Positions 17,169 to 25,542 are shown, counted from the first letter of the stretch. The stretch: 42,037 nucleotides of DNA from an uncultured Phascolarctobacterium sp. (GCF_900753045.1 NZ_CAADXO010000055.1:1-42037); one strand, 5' to 3'. Made by a program: numbers and translations. Notes: a model not told the origin generated them from the letters alone.

Positions 17169-17360
17169 ATTGCGGATTGCCATCGTTTGGCTTTTGCTCA
17201 CGTCGGCTACCGTCGGGTGAGTAGACAGTCAAAAAGGGCGCGTTTCCTCGACCAACAGTAGCCGTAAAATACCGATAGCCACCATTCTTGATTTCGAGGA
17301 CAATTCACAAAACAATTCGTGAGCAATAGCCTTTTGATGCAGTTCTTCGTCAGTCGTCAT
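17167..17360 (-). pseudogene. Small gene with apparent -1 frameshift
   Basis: An ATG at 17360, 8 nt after AAGGAGG and overlapping the repressor end, opens a 43-residue frame (MTTDEELHQKAIAHELF...) that stops at 17229. The -1 frame after about 17310 continues with a more protein-like stretch (NGGYRYFTATVGRG, FLTVYSPDGS) to a stop at 17167. Together they would give about 64 residues. The region may be a decayed gene, a sequencing slip, or a programmed shift; no classic slippery heptamer is visible. Function unknown. Confidence 0.45.
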
Positions 17361-17787
17361 TGTTTTCGCCTCCTTCGTCTTTAATTTTATGGAGCTGCTG
17401 CTCTACCATCTCTTGTACATCAATGCCTTGTGCCTTGAGGCTTTGGGACATAAGCAAGTAAGCAACAGACATAAGCTGAGTTTTCGACTGCTCATCAAGG
17501 CTATCATAAACGCCAAGGAGTTTCTCGTGGTCACTTCTTAGCGTAGGTTTTGTTAGATTTGGAAGTTTTATGGTTTTGGTACCGTCGGATTGGATTGGTG
17601 TCAATATCTCTGCTGGCGACACTCCAAACAGATTCGCTATTAGTTGAATTTGCTCTGCGTTTGGCATATGAACGTCATTCTCATATTTTGTGTAGCTCGT
17701 CCTAGACAAGTTCAGCGCAGAAGCGACTTCCGCTTGTGTAAAGCCATGAGCTTTTCTAAGCGTTTTTAAAGCTCCACCTATTGTCAT
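17350..17787 (-). CDS. CI-like phage repressor (XRE family)
   Basis: Putative lysogeny repressor of 145 residues. The N-terminal HTH (about 5-62) includes HGFTQAEVASALNLSRTS and YENDVHMP. The C-terminal half is helical and probably mediates dimerisation; there is no peptidase domain for RecA-type cleavage. GGGAGGTG lies before the ATG. It is divergent from the Cro-like gene across a three-operator region, the standard place for the maintenance repressor. Confidence 0.88.
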   Translation of the reverse strand: MTIGGALKTLRKAHGFTQAEVASALNLSRTSYTKYENDVHMPNAEQIQLIANLFGVSPAEILTPIQSDGTKTIKLPNLTKPTLRSDHEKLLGVYDSLDEQSKTQLMSVAYLLMSQSLKAQGIDVQEMVEQQLHKIKDEGGENNDD

Positions 17788-17812
17788 TTAACGCACCTCC
17801 CTAATTACCTAT

Positions 17813-17842
17813 ATTATAATGTGACACCAGCGCACATGTCAA
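17813..17842 (-). promoter_or_regulatory. Repressor promoter
   Basis: On the minus strand TTGACA (17842-17837) and TATAAT (17818-17813) are separated by 18 bp. One 15-bp operator lies within the spacer, consistent with autoregulation. Confidence 0.85.
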
Positions 17843-17910
17843 TCAAAAAAAGTGCTTGACAAGGTGACTTAATCGCACTATAATATCAATATCAAGTGCG
17901 ATTAACGCAC
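17821..17910. promoter_or_regulatory. Three-operator lysogeny switch
   Basis: Three 15-bp sites fit GTG-N9-CAC: 17821-17835, 17864-17878 and 17896-17910. The last is an almost perfect palindrome, GTGCGATTAACGCAC. A half-site AACGCAC lies over the repressor start (17790-17796). The first two sit inside the spacers of the repressor and Cro promoters. Confidence 0.85.
17856..17884 (+). promoter_or_regulatory. Early lytic promoter
   Basis: TTGACA (17856-17861) and TATAAT (17879-17884) with a 17-bp spacer that contains the second operator. It should drive the Cro-like gene and the long early operon. Confidence 0.9.
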
Positions 17911-17934
17911 AGAAATGCGAGGTGATGTTCGTTT

Positions 17935-18132
17935 ATGTCCCAATTAGAAAAATTTCGCAAAGCTAAAGGGCTTCTACAAGAAGATGTAGCTAAAGCTTGC
18001 GGGGTTGATAGAAGTACAATCGCAAAATGGGAGGGCGGTTTATTCCTCCCGAGGGCAGATAAATTGCCAGCGTTGGCCAAAATCCTTGGCTGCACGATTG
18101 ACGACCTGCTAAAAAAAGAAGAAGGAGCGTGA
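17935..18132 (+). CDS. Cro-like regulator (XRE family)
   Basis: A 65-residue protein that is almost entirely one HTH domain (GLLQEDVAKACGVDRSTIAKWEGG). The size and position, divergent from the repressor and first in the early operon, fit a Cro-type antirepressor that binds the same operators. GAGGTGATG precedes the ATG. Confidence 0.87.
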   Translation: MSQLEKFRKAKGLLQEDVAKACGVDRSTIAKWEGGLFLPRADKLPALAKILGCTIDDLLKKEEGA

Positions 18133-18137
18133 GCTTA

Positions 18138-18377
18138 ATGGAACTCATGGGAATCAAAGAGTTTTCCGAGAGCCGCAACATAAGCGACAAGATGCTGCGG
18201 GAGCTTATTAAGCAAGGCAAAGTCTCTGCCGGAAGATACGGCAGAAAATGGCTGCTGGTAGCAGATGTTGTTGACCAGCAGCTAAGAGAAATGTTCGCAC
18301 CGCCAGCAAAGCAGGATAAGGTGCAGAACATAAGAAAAGGGCGCTATCAGAGCGCACTTAAAGCACTATTGGATTAA
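18138..18377 (+). CDS. Small HTH protein, excisionase-like
   Basis: A 79-residue basic protein. Residues 1-50 resemble the HTH_17/MerR-type fold of excisionases: MGIKEFSESRNISDKMLREL, then a basic wing GRYGRKWLL. The start at 18138 lies after AAGGAG. It could be Xis or a helper regulator. Confidence 0.6.
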   Translation: MELMGIKEFSESRNISDKMLRELIKQGKVSAGRYGRKWLLVADVVDQQLREMFAPPAKQDKVQNIRKGRYQSALKALLD

Positions 18378-18396
18378 AGGGAAAGGGGTGTGTGAC

Positions 18397-18684
18397 ATGA
18401 AAACGGTACTCAAGATTGCAGTTATCGGCATCTTGGCGCTGCTGATTAGCGGATTCGATACCGACTATCTTGCGGACAGAGAGAAGCCGATGTGTCGTAA
18501 GATTTGCCATACCGTGCAGAGCGGCGAAACGCTTTGGGTGATTGGCGAAAGGTATTACGATGGCAGCAAGCCGTTCGCCGAGTTCATGCACGAGCTGAGC
18601 GAAAGTAACGGTTTCGGTATCGGCAAGCGACAGCATTTACAGGTCGGCGAGACAATCATCGTGAAGGTTGAGGACGTTAAATGA
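18397..18684 (+). CDS. Small exported LysM-like protein
   Basis: A 95-residue protein with an N-terminal hydrophobic segment (about 4-22, signal or anchor) and a LysM-like domain (about 35-93: HTVQSGETLWVIGERYY through LQVGETIIVKV). LysM binds peptidoglycan or chitin-type glycans outside the membrane. The start at 18397 is 8 nt after AAAGGGG. An envelope protein in the early operon is unusual and might alter the cell surface or protect the lysogen from other phages. That role is inferred. Confidence 0.75.
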   Translation: MKTVLKIAVIGILALLISGFDTDYLADREKPMCRKICHTVQSGETLWVIGERYYDGSKPFAEFMHELSESNGFGIGKRQHLQVGETIIVKVEDVK

Positions 18685-19094
18685 GAGTAAGGCAAAATCA
18701 TGTATGCCGAGAGAATTACGTTAAAGCCCGTTCTCACAGTTTTCAACCGGAAGCGGCTGCCATCCACAAGTCAAGCAGTAACATCCAGTTTCGAGAGAAC
18801 TGGTATGCGCTATATATATCCATAATCAAAAGCATGAGCATTAACAGCGCATTGGATTTTATGGATATGAAGCCACAATACAAGAAGGTTCCGAGAGCAC
18901 CGCGTCCTAAAGTACCTTCGCTGTGTGACCTTGAATGTGAATCATATTATTTTCTTAACATCGTATGTGGCATACGCCAGTGCGATTTGAGTTTACTCAT
19001 GGACGTTCCGGCAGCAATAATCTCCAACAGGGTTTGCCGCTGCCGAAAAAACTATAAAAAATCTAAGGAGGAACAAACGAATGAAAGAAACTAA
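18681..19094 (+). CDS. Hypothetical phage protein
   Basis: A 137-residue basic, cysteine-containing protein that overlaps the LysM gene by 4 nt. The C-terminal part (DLSLLMDVPAAIISNRVCRC) could form a helix-turn-helix. I do not recognise the family. Confidence 0.6.
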   Translation: MRVRQNHVCRENYVKARSHSFQPEAAAIHKSSSNIQFRENWYALYISIIKSMSINSALDFMDMKPQYKKVPRAPRPKVPSLCDLECESYYFLNIVCGIRQCDLSLLMDVPAAIISNRVCRCRKNYKKSKEEQTNERN

Positions 19095-19488
19095 CGAATT
19101 AGTCATCCATGCCGCTCTTATTGACGGCAAGCATCTGGAATTTGAAGTTAATGTGGAAGCAGGAAACGAGGATTTGGCGAAAGTCTTTGCTGGCCTCGTA
19201 TTCACAGTAGCACAAGGAATGAAGCAAAGTCTTATGGAGAATGGGCTTGATTCCGAAGATGCTAACGATGCAACTTGGGGACTGCTCGATGCAGCGTTTG
19301 CAACCGCGAAATATGACAAGGGGTTCGCAAGGATGATGAACCACGAACATGAAGCCGAAAAGCCCAAGGATGAAGGCATTGCAGTTATCACCATTGGAAA
19401 AGGCGAGCCTATCCCGGAGGATTGGCCCGAAGGTCTGAAACGAATCATTGGAGCTATCCGTTCGGACGCGGAGGATGACGAAGAATGA
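19081..19488 (+). CDS. Hypothetical acidic phage protein
   Basis: A 135-residue acidic protein with predicted helices and an acidic C-terminus (SDAEDDEE), preceded by AAGGAGG. The stop overlaps the next start. Position just before the recombination genes suggests an early helper, but the family is unknown to me. Confidence 0.7.
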   Translation: MKETNELVIHAALIDGKHLEFEVNVEAGNEDLAKVFAGLVFTVAQGMKQSLMENGLDSEDANDATWGLLDAAFATAKYDKGFARMMNHEHEAEKPKDEGIAVITIGKGEPIPEDWPEGLKRIIGAIRSDAEDDEE

Positions 19489-19736
19489 GTGATAAAAAAG
19501 AAACAATTTTTAAAGTGACCAGTGAAAGAGATGGCTTTACTGTGAATTTCAATCACAAGGTAAGCAAGTTTGATGTACTCATCGGCCTGACCGCGCTTGT
19601 GAACGTAATGATTACGGTTCTCGTTGATTATGGCATCAAATATGAAAATGCCGAAGAACTTATACGCAAAGCCTTAGATGCTGGCTTTGAAACTTACGCT
19701 GATGACATCAGAGGCGAGAAGGAGAGGGTGGAATGA
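19485..19736 (+). CDS. Hypothetical phage protein
   Basis: An 83-residue protein with a hydrophobic patch (VLIGLTALVNVMITVLVDYG), either one buried helix or a weak membrane segment. It overlaps both neighbours by 4 nt. No recognised function. Confidence 0.7.
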   Translation: MSDKKETIFKVTSERDGFTVNFNHKVSKFDVLIGLTALVNVMITVLVDYGIKYENAEELIRKALDAGFETYADDIRGEKERVE

Positions 19737-20737
19737 GCACGACTATGCTTATGACCGCAGCCGAGATACAGGCAGAGGGCGGCAGAGAGAAGTGGTTAGA
19801 GCTACGCACCACAGGCATTGGTGGTAGCGACGCTGGCATTATTGTAGGCGTTAATACCTACAAGTCAAAGTTTCAGCTTTGGCAAGAGAAAACAAGCCAG
19901 ACCGTAGCATCCGAGATTAATCTCTCGGATGAAGTCAAAGAACGCATGGAGTGGGGGAACCGCTTGGAAGAACCGCTGGCTCAATGGTTTCAAGACAAGA
20001 CAGGCAAGAAACTCCGCCGCTGTGGCATGGTTCGCAGTGATGAGCACCCGTTTATGATTGCTGACGTTGACCGTCTTGTTGTGGGCGAGAACTCTATCGT
20101 GGAGATTAAGACCACGGCGGGTTACAACTACGACGAATGGGCTGACGATAAAGTGCCGCCTTCTTATCTGGTGCAAGCCTTGCACTATATGGCGGTAGGC
20201 AACTACGACAAGTGCTACTTTGTCTGTCTCTGCGGCGGGCAGAGAGCCGTTATCCGTGAGTTTGAGCGTGACGATGATGAAATCAACGCTCTTATCGAAG
20301 CGGAGAAAGACTTTTGGGAGAACTACGTTGTCCCTCGTAAAATCCCATCTGTAGATTATACCGATAGCTGTACCAAGGCTATTGAGAAAATGTATCCGGG
20401 TGGGAACAAGGAAGTCATGCCGATGAGCGGCGAGTGGGAGAAGCAATGTGAGCAGATTAAAGAGCTTGAAGCCCAGATTACCGAAATCAAAAAGGTGATT
20501 GACGAAAAGAAAAACAAGCTCCGCTTGGAGCTTGGCAATTCAGAGAAGGGCGAGTGCGGCGACTATATCGTCAGCTACGGCATCCATAACCGTGCCGTGT
20601 GGGATAACAAAGCTTTTGCCGAGGATTATCCCGAACTGTCTCAGAAGTATCGTCGGCAGACGCAATATCGTATGCTGACAGTAAACCTTACAAGACAGGC
20701 TAAAAAGCGTAGAGCTAAAGAAGTGGAGGATGAATAA
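19733..20737 (+). CDS. YqaJ-family phage exonuclease
   Basis: 5'-3' double-strand exonuclease of the YqaJ/lambda-Exo PD-(D/E)XK family, 334 residues. Visible are GIGGSDAGIIVG near the N-terminus, the catalytic aspartate in MIADVDRLV and EIKT with the second acidic residue and lysine. The C-terminus has a charged coiled coil. It lies 2 bp before recT; the pair forms a recombination system in which the exonuclease makes 3' single strands for the annealing protein. Confidence 0.92.
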   Translation: MSTTMLMTAAEIQAEGGREKWLELRTTGIGGSDAGIIVGVNTYKSKFQLWQEKTSQTVASEINLSDEVKERMEWGNRLEEPLAQWFQDKTGKKLRRCGMVRSDEHPFMIADVDRLVVGENSIVEIKTTAGYNYDEWADDKVPPSYLVQALHYMAVGNYDKCYFVCLCGGQRAVIREFERDDDEINALIEAEKDFWENYVVPRKIPSVDYTDSCTKAIEKMYPGGNKEVMPMSGEWEKQCEQIKELEAQITEIKKVIDEKKNKLRLELGNSEKGECGDYIVSYGIHNRAVWDNKAFAEDYPELSQKYRRQTQYRMLTVNLTRQAKKRRAKEVEDE

Positions 20738-20739
20738 CA

Positions 20740-21600
20740 ATGGTTAGCGCAAAGGGTTTAATCACAAAACAAAAAGAGCAAGTTGTGCGGTCAGCTCCTA
20801 AAGCTGGCGTAGCACTCTTGGATGCAATGTTCAAACAGGACAGCGTACAAGCCAGATTCCAACGTATGCTTGGCAAGAAGGCACCGGGTTTCATCAGTTC
20901 CGTGCTTACTGTAGTGTCTCAGAACAAGCTCTTGCAGAACGTAGATATGCGCACCGTTCTCAGTTCAGCATCTGTCGCAGCCAGTCTGGACTTGCCGATT
21001 ATTCCGTCACTCGGCAGAGCTTGGATTGTGCCGTACAAAGGCGCTGCGCAGTTCCAGATTGGCCATCTCGGGTACGTCGAACTGGCTCAACGCAGCGGCC
21101 TCTATAAATCCATTAACGTAAACACCGTCTATGAGGGCGAGGTTGTTAAATGGAATAAGTTCACTGAGGAACTGACCTACGGCGAGCAGGAAGGCGACGC
21201 TGCCATCGGCTACTGCGCTTCCTTTGAGCTGTTAAACGGCTTCCGCAAGGTAGTCTACTGGACTAAGGATGCCGTTATCAAACACGCCAAGAGATTCAGC
21301 AAGAGCTACAACTCTTCTTCTAGTCCTTGGCAGAGCGACTTCGATGCAATGGCGATGAAAACCGTCTTGGCATACACGCTGCGTCATTGGGGGCCGATGT
21401 CTATCGAAATGCAGAAGGCAATGGCCGAGGACGCGGATGCTCACGAGAAGCCTTTAGACCTCTCTGTAGACAACAACGTAGATACAATCGAACAAGAAGA
21501 AGCCTCTGACGCTCGCGTAGTTGACGTTGAGACTGGCGAAATCGTCGCAGACGATGAATTTACCGCAGAGGATATTAAAACCGCTGTAGAAGGCGAATAA
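20740..21600 (+). CDS. recT: RecT-family single-strand annealing protein
   Basis: Annealing protein of 286 residues. The conserved core includes SASVAASLDLPIIPSLGRAWIVPY, QIGHLGYVELAQRSG and a segment around KHAKRFSKSYN. The C-terminus is acidic, as in RecT and SSB proteins. It is coupled to the YqaJ exonuclease upstream and probably serves circularisation or recombination of phage DNA. Confidence 0.94.
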   Translation: MVSAKGLITKQKEQVVRSAPKAGVALLDAMFKQDSVQARFQRMLGKKAPGFISSVLTVVSQNKLLQNVDMRTVLSSASVAASLDLPIIPSLGRAWIVPYKGAAQFQIGHLGYVELAQRSGLYKSINVNTVYEGEVVKWNKFTEELTYGEQEGDAAIGYCASFELLNGFRKVVYWTKDAVIKHAKRFSKSYNSSSSPWQSDFDAMAMKTVLAYTLRHWGPMSIEMQKAMAEDADAHEKPLDLSVDNNVDTIEQEEASDARVVDVETGEIVADDEFTAEDIKTAVEGE

Positions 21601-21716
21601 GCCTTTTATAACTCTGGTCTGGGTGGGCAAGCTGAAAGCTCCGGCTATCCGTCAGCCGCTCCTTGGGCTTAACAGCAAGCTCGCTCGGATTCAGATATAG
21701 ATTTAGGAGGATGCAA

Positions 21717-21902
21717 ATGATTGACACAACTTACAACGAAACTCCCAAGCTTACATGGGGTGAAATTATTACTGTCTGCGGTGCCGCTGTAATTCACGCT
21801 AAAGGCGATGGCGAAATCACAGACGATGAAGCTGAGAAAGTTTTCGACGTTCTGTCGGCTGCGATTGATGCAATGCGCGACCATAAGCCGCTGAATGTTT
21901 AA
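21717..21902 (+). CDS. Hypothetical phage protein
   Basis: A 61-residue acidic protein, start 6 nt after AGGAGG. The 116 bp between recT and this gene are fairly GC-rich with short complementary arms but show no gene. No known family. Confidence 0.65.
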   Translation: MIDTTYNETPKLTWGEIITVCGAAVIHAKGDGEITDDEAEKVFDVLSAAIDAMRDHKPLNV

Positions 21903-21977
21903 AGCTCATGCAAGAAGTTGGCATGGACTATGAAAGTATAATTAGCAGCAAGTTGATGAACCAAATGGGGTGATAGC

Positions 21978-22718
21978 GTGGGTAAACGATACTGGTGGCT
22001 AAAACTGCAGGAAGATTTCTTCCGTCAAGTTGAAATCAAGAAGCTACGCAAGATTGCTGGCGGCGATACTTACACGGTCATTTATCTCAAAATGATGTTG
22101 TTGTCGTTGAAAAACGAAGGGCATATAGCCTATGACTGTCCGGAGAGCGAGTTCATAGAGAACTTGGCTCTGGATATTGACGAGGACGAAGAGAATGTGT
22201 CGGTCACGGTGGCATTTTTGCGCAAACACAATCTGCTGGTAGAGTCCGAATTTGAGAGCGACGTTTCTTTGCCGAAAGCAGCAGAGGCGATTGGCTCCGA
22301 AACCGCAGTAGCAGAGCGGGTTAGAAGGCATCGCGAGAAGATGAAAGCGTTACAATGTAACACCGCTGTAACAGACATGAAACAACTCGGTAACGTAGAT
22401 ATAGATATAGATATAGAGAAAGATAATAATAACAATAACAATAATAATTCTACTACCGTAGTTAATTATAAAAACGCTGGAGTTGTTGGTGTTGTCAGCA
22501 AGCCGTTTGAGTTTTGGAATAAAAACATGGGGCTGATGACAGAATACATCTCCGAGAAAATCCAAGACATGATTGCCGACTACGGTGAGGTCGTAGTGTT
22601 GGAGGCAATGCAGCGCTCGCTAGAGCAAGGCAAGCGCACATTGGCGTATGTCGAGGGATGTTGCAAGAACATCCACAGTGGCGCTGACAAGCCGAAGAAA
22701 GAAGAGTTGTTGTTTTAG
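21978..22718 (+). CDS. Phage replisome organizer (DnaD-like)
   Basis: Replication initiation protein of 246 residues. The N-terminal winged-helix part (YWWLKLQEDFFRQVEIKKLRK) matches phage replisome organizers. The C-terminal part (MIADYGEVVVLEAM and TLAYVEGCCKN) resembles the DnaB_2/DnaD domain that contacts the helicase. The two are joined by a low-complexity linker with Asp-Ile repeats and eight asparagines (22425-22448). It starts at GTG after GGGGTG. Confidence 0.85.
   Translation: MGKRYWWLKLQEDFFRQVEIKKLRKIAGGDTYTVIYLKMMLLSLKNEGHIAYDCPESEFIENLALDIDEDEENVSVTVAFLRKHNLLVESEFESDVSLPKAAEAIGSETAVAERVRRHREKMKALQCNTAVTDMKQLGNVDIDIDIEKDNNNNNNNNSTTVVNYKNAGVVGVVSKPFEFWNKNMGLMTEYISEKIQDMIADYGEVVVLEAMQRSLEQGKRTLAYVEGCCKNIHSGADKPKKEELLF
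22398..22448. repeat. In-frame microsatellites in the replication gene
   Basis: Three perfect GATATA hexamers (22398-22415) are followed by eight AAT/AAC codons (22425-22448). Both repeat units are multiples of three, so copy-number changes would alter linker length and not the frame. Confidence 0.8.
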
Positions 22719-22729
22719 GGGGTGTAGGC

Positions 22730-23359
22730 ATGGAGAGACAAGACGTGATTGAGCTGTTCGGGTACTGGAAGTCAGCAGGACTTAAACCGCCCGTGTCGGC
22801 TTCAAGTGTGGAAGGACAGGAGAGCATGGTGAGAACATTCCTTGACCAGTACAGGGACTTGACTGGCGAACAGGTACAGTACCTTCGCAACGCTCTCTGC
22901 CGCTTGCAGTATTGGCCGAGGTTCTACGATGTTGATGACGCGCTTGCGAATTATCGCAGAGAGCGTGATGCCGAGCAGAAGAAACCAATCACACAGGCTT
23001 CTCCTGCTGGCCTTCGCAAAAGTGCAAAGCTCTGGGCGTGGACGAAGTGGAAACTTCGTCAGCACAGAGACATAATGCCATATATGCCGACGCATAACGA
23101 GATTTTGCTCTACGGGCAAAAGATGGGGCTGAACAGGAACGAGATTGTCAGCAACTACAGACTACTGCAAGTCATACTGAATGACGCTAACTACTGTACG
23201 GCGGTTGGCGAAGAGGACATTGGCTACAAGGTCTACGTCAATCCCGACCGCGAGGTGTGCTTCTCGGTGACAACGGCCAAGGGGTTTGAACCAAACAGAA
23301 TGATTCAAGTAGACCATGACCCTTTGGTTGCCAATCCAAAATTAGCGAATCTTCTCTGA
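22730..23359 (+). CDS. Hypothetical replication-region protein
   Basis: A 209-residue, mostly helical and basic protein in the place where many related phages carry a helicase loader. No Walker A motif is visible, so it is not a DnaC-type ATPase. Its location suggests a DNA replication role, not proven. Confidence 0.75.
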   Translation: MERQDVIELFGYWKSAGLKPPVSASSVEGQESMVRTFLDQYRDLTGEQVQYLRNALCRLQYWPRFYDVDDALANYRRERDAEQKKPITQASPAGLRKSAKLWAWTKWKLRQHRDIMPYMPTHNEILLYGQKMGLNRNEIVSNYRLLQVILNDANYCTAVGEEDIGYKVYVNPDREVCFSVTTAKGFEPNRMIQVDHDPLVANPKLANLL

Positions 23360-23368
23360 CGAGCGGAA

Positions 23369-23515
23369 ATGCCGCTGGATTTAATTTTAAGGGGCAACGG
23401 GTATAAAGTTACCTGCGACGCCTATAAAAACGAATCTAGCCCATATTCCGTTCGCGAGAACGGCATATACAATTCAAGGAGTGAGCGAAGTGGAAATCGA
23501 GAACGTGATGTTTAA
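23369..23515 (+). CDS. Possible small ORF
   Basis: A 48-codon frame from ATG 23369 fills the gap between two genes and overlaps the next gene by 26 nt. The ribosome site (GAGCGGAA) is weak and the tail looks like out-of-frame translation of the next gene. It may not be expressed. Confidence 0.3.
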   Translation: MPLDLILRGNGYKVTCDAYKNESSPYSVRENGIYNSRSERSGNRERDV

Positions 23516-23687
23516 CAGCAAAAACAGACCGTACTGCATTAAGTGCGGCAACGAAATCAAAAAACTTGTACACGCTTACACGGTACACGAAAAGCGTGGG
23601 AATCTGTACGTTATGAGGTGCGGATGCTGCGGAGCAACGATGCTCGGCAGAGATAACGGTTACTACGACAAAAACTGCAAAAAATAA
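23490..23687 (+). CDS. Small zinc-ribbon protein
   Basis: A 65-residue protein starting at GTG 23490, 8 nt after AAGGAG. CIKC near the N-terminus and CGCC about 27 residues later can form one zinc ribbon. Such phage proteins are often nucleic-acid or host-factor binders; no specific family is evident. Confidence 0.72.
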   Translation: MEIENVMFNSKNRPYCIKCGNEIKKLVHAYTVHEKRGNLYVMRCGCCGATMLGRDNGYYDKNCKK

Positions 23688-23753
23688 TTTTAATAAAATT
23701 TATTAAAATTGGAAAAACGGATGAAAATAGAGAGAAAAAACAGGGAGGTAAAC

Positions 23754-23972
23754 ATGGAAAGAACGGCTACGGGTGTTAGAGATATTCATGGTGACATGAT
23801 TTACACCGACGACATTCTGAAAATTAAAGGAGAGTACACGGGAGAAATCTTTAGGCAGCATGAACGATGGCTGGTGGCGGTGGAAACTTTGAGGTTCATG
23901 TTTCCGGTGACTATACTGCCACTCACAACGGCGGTTGAAATTTATAAGGCTGAGAGAAAGAAGGAAGAATAA
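23754..23972 (+). CDS. Short YopX-like protein
   Basis: A 72-residue protein, start 5 nt after GGGAGG. VRDIHGDMIYTDDIL followed by a beta-rich segment resembles the core of the YopX family of phage proteins (function unknown), though it is shorter. Confidence 0.6.
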   Translation: MERTATGVRDIHGDMIYTDDILKIKGEYTGEIFRQHERWLVAVETLRFMFPVTILPLTTAVEIYKAERKKEE

Positions 23973-23976
23973 CGGC

Positions 23977-24363
23977 ATGGGTGAACGCTTAAATTTCAAA
24001 GACAGGTTCACTATAGACGGCAAGGAGTATATCCTGTCGACAGTAGCCTTGCCAATAAACGACGAGATTACCAGTATGCTGTTTCAGATTGCGCCGTTTG
24101 AAACAATGCTTTTCGGCATTGATGAAAACGGCCGCATAAATTGGAATGACCTTTACTGCGAACGATATTACTCGGCAGAAGAAGCGGAGACAAGACATAA
24201 AGAGCTGACCGAAAAGGCTTACAACGAGTGCTCTGGACCTATGAATTTTGTCGGTAATGGCGGTGTTGATAAAATGATTGGCGTTTGTGATACAAATACT
24301 GCTAAGGTTAGCATTAATTGTGACGATGAAGTTGAATATACAGAAGTTGAAGAGCTTGACTAA
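23977..24363 (+). CDS. Hypothetical phage protein
   Basis: A 128-residue acidic protein. The start at 23977 is 9 nt after AAGGAAG. The N-terminal half looks beta-rich (FTIDGKEYILSTV, ETMLFGIDENGR). No known family. Confidence 0.7.
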   Translation: MGERLNFKDRFTIDGKEYILSTVALPINDEITSMLFQIAPFETMLFGIDENGRINWNDLYCERYYSAEEAETRHKELTEKAYNECSGPMNFVGNGGVDKMIGVCDTNTAKVSINCDDEVEYTEVEELD

Positions 24364-24375
24364 GGGGGAAATGGG

Positions 24376-24702
24376 ATGAAAAAGTTGTTTATATCTCAGC
24401 CTATGAATGGGAAAACGGATGAAGAAATATTAGCAGTACGTAAGCTTGCTGTTAAGCAAGCGCAAGAAGTTATCGGAGAGGATGTGGAAGTAATTGACAG
24501 TTTCTTCCAAGACCATCCGACTTTCGACAAACCTTTAAAGTATTTAGCTGCAAGCATTGCTTTACTGGCTGACGCTGATGTTGTTTACTTTACAAGAGAT
24601 TGGTATACAGCTCGTGGATGTAAAATTGAACGCCTTTGTGCGTTTGCTTATGGTATTAAAACCATTGATGAATGGCTAGAATCAAGTGAGGGAATTAAAT
24701 GA
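24376..24702 (+). CDS. DUF4406-like protein
   Basis: A 108-residue protein beginning KKLFISQPMNGKTDEEI with a later DADVVYFTRDWYTARGC. This pattern is that of DUF4406, which is related in fold to nucleoside 2-deoxyribosyltransferases. The glutamate-type nucleophile is not clearly assignable. Phage copies may act on nucleosides or nucleotide signals; activity unproven. Confidence 0.75.
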   Translation: MKKLFISQPMNGKTDEEILAVRKLAVKQAQEVIGEDVEVIDSFFQDHPTFDKPLKYLAASIALLADADVVYFTRDWYTARGCKIERLCAFAYGIKTIDEWLESSEGIK

Positions 24703-24953
24703 CCAATTCATATACCGCTAGAGATTTAGCAGATAAAATCTGTTATAGAGGGCAAGAACAGGCTGCTAGAATCTTGTTGATTAAAATGAATACCGTACCT
24801 GTGGAGAAAATTGCTGTTATGACTGCACTTGACGTTTGCGAAGCTATCTTAGATAAATATGAATTTATCATGTCCGATAGTGAAGATATTCTTCTGGTTG
24901 AAAAAGATAAGTTGCAAGATTTTAAGAAAATAGCTGTCTGGTTAAGCAGATGA
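24699..24953 (+). CDS. Hypothetical phage protein
   Basis: An 84-residue helical protein that overlaps the DUF4406 gene by 4 nt, so the two are probably translated together. No recognised motif. Confidence 0.65.
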   Translation: MTNSYTARDLADKICYRGQEQAARILLIKMNTVPVEKIAVMTALDVCEAILDKYEFIMSDSEDILLVEKDKLQDFKKIAVWLSR

Positions 24954-24982
24954 TTAAATTGCAGAAATAAAGGAGTGATAAA

Positions 24983-25117
24983 ATGGCAGAATTATTATTG
25001 ACCGCTGGCACTGACGAAGAATTTTTCGCCATTATCAGCCTTACGATGTTTATGGTGTTTTTAGTATACATAGGTTTTGAGGTTTACGACGAACACTGCG
25101 AAAAGAAATGGAGGTAA
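24983..25117 (+). CDS. Small single-pass membrane protein
   Basis: A 44-residue protein: a short acidic N-terminus, one hydrophobic helix (about 15-33, FAIISLTMFMVFLVYIGF) and a charged tail. AAAGGAG lies 7 nt before the ATG. Function unknown. Confidence 0.6.
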   Translation: MAELLLTAGTDEEFFAIISLTMFMVFLVYIGFEVYDEHCEKKWR

Positions 25118-25122
25118 AGAAA

Positions 25123-25542
25123 GTGAGTAAAAATCTTATCCCGGAAATAGCAAAGATGCTCGGCGTGGAGCTGGGCGAAGAATTTAAAGTCAGAAGTATT
25201 TTTGGAGGCATTCCCAATAATAAAATTTATCACTTTGGTACAAAAGAGTTGTTTTATACTCACGAAAAAAATCAAAATAAAATTAAGGATGAATATACTT
25301 TAACAGAGTTAATTAATGGAGATTGTAAAATCATCAAGCTGCCGTGGAAGCCAAAGAAAGGCGATGTTTATTTTACCTTTGAGCTTTTGGGTGGTAAGTG
25401 GGTTGTTCGCTCGTTTTGGTGGGGCGGATTCCCGAATGAGTATGCTTTATTTGACAAAGGCTGGGTATATCGCACAAGGGAAGAAGCAGAAGCTGCCTTG
25501 CCTAAGGTAGCCGCGGAAATAGGCGTTGATTATGAGCTGTAA
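25123..25542 (+). CDS. Hypothetical phage protein
   Basis: A 139-residue protein starting at GTG 25123, 8 nt after GGAGG. The central part is aromatic and beta-rich (GGKWVVRSFWWGGFPNEY). The C-terminus has YRTREEAEAALP, a pattern common in small phage proteins of unknown function. Confidence 0.7.
   Translation: MSKNLIPEIAKMLGVELGEEFKVRSIFGGIPNNKIYHFGTKELFYTHEKNQNKIKDEYTLTELINGDCKIIKLPWKPKKGDVYFTFELLGGKWVVRSFWWGGFPNEYALFDKGWVYRTREEAEAALPKVAAEIGVDYEL

Noticed and set aside
21903..21977. 21-codon frame before the replisome organizer gene
   Set aside because: No ribosome site and no sequence pattern supporting a real peptide.
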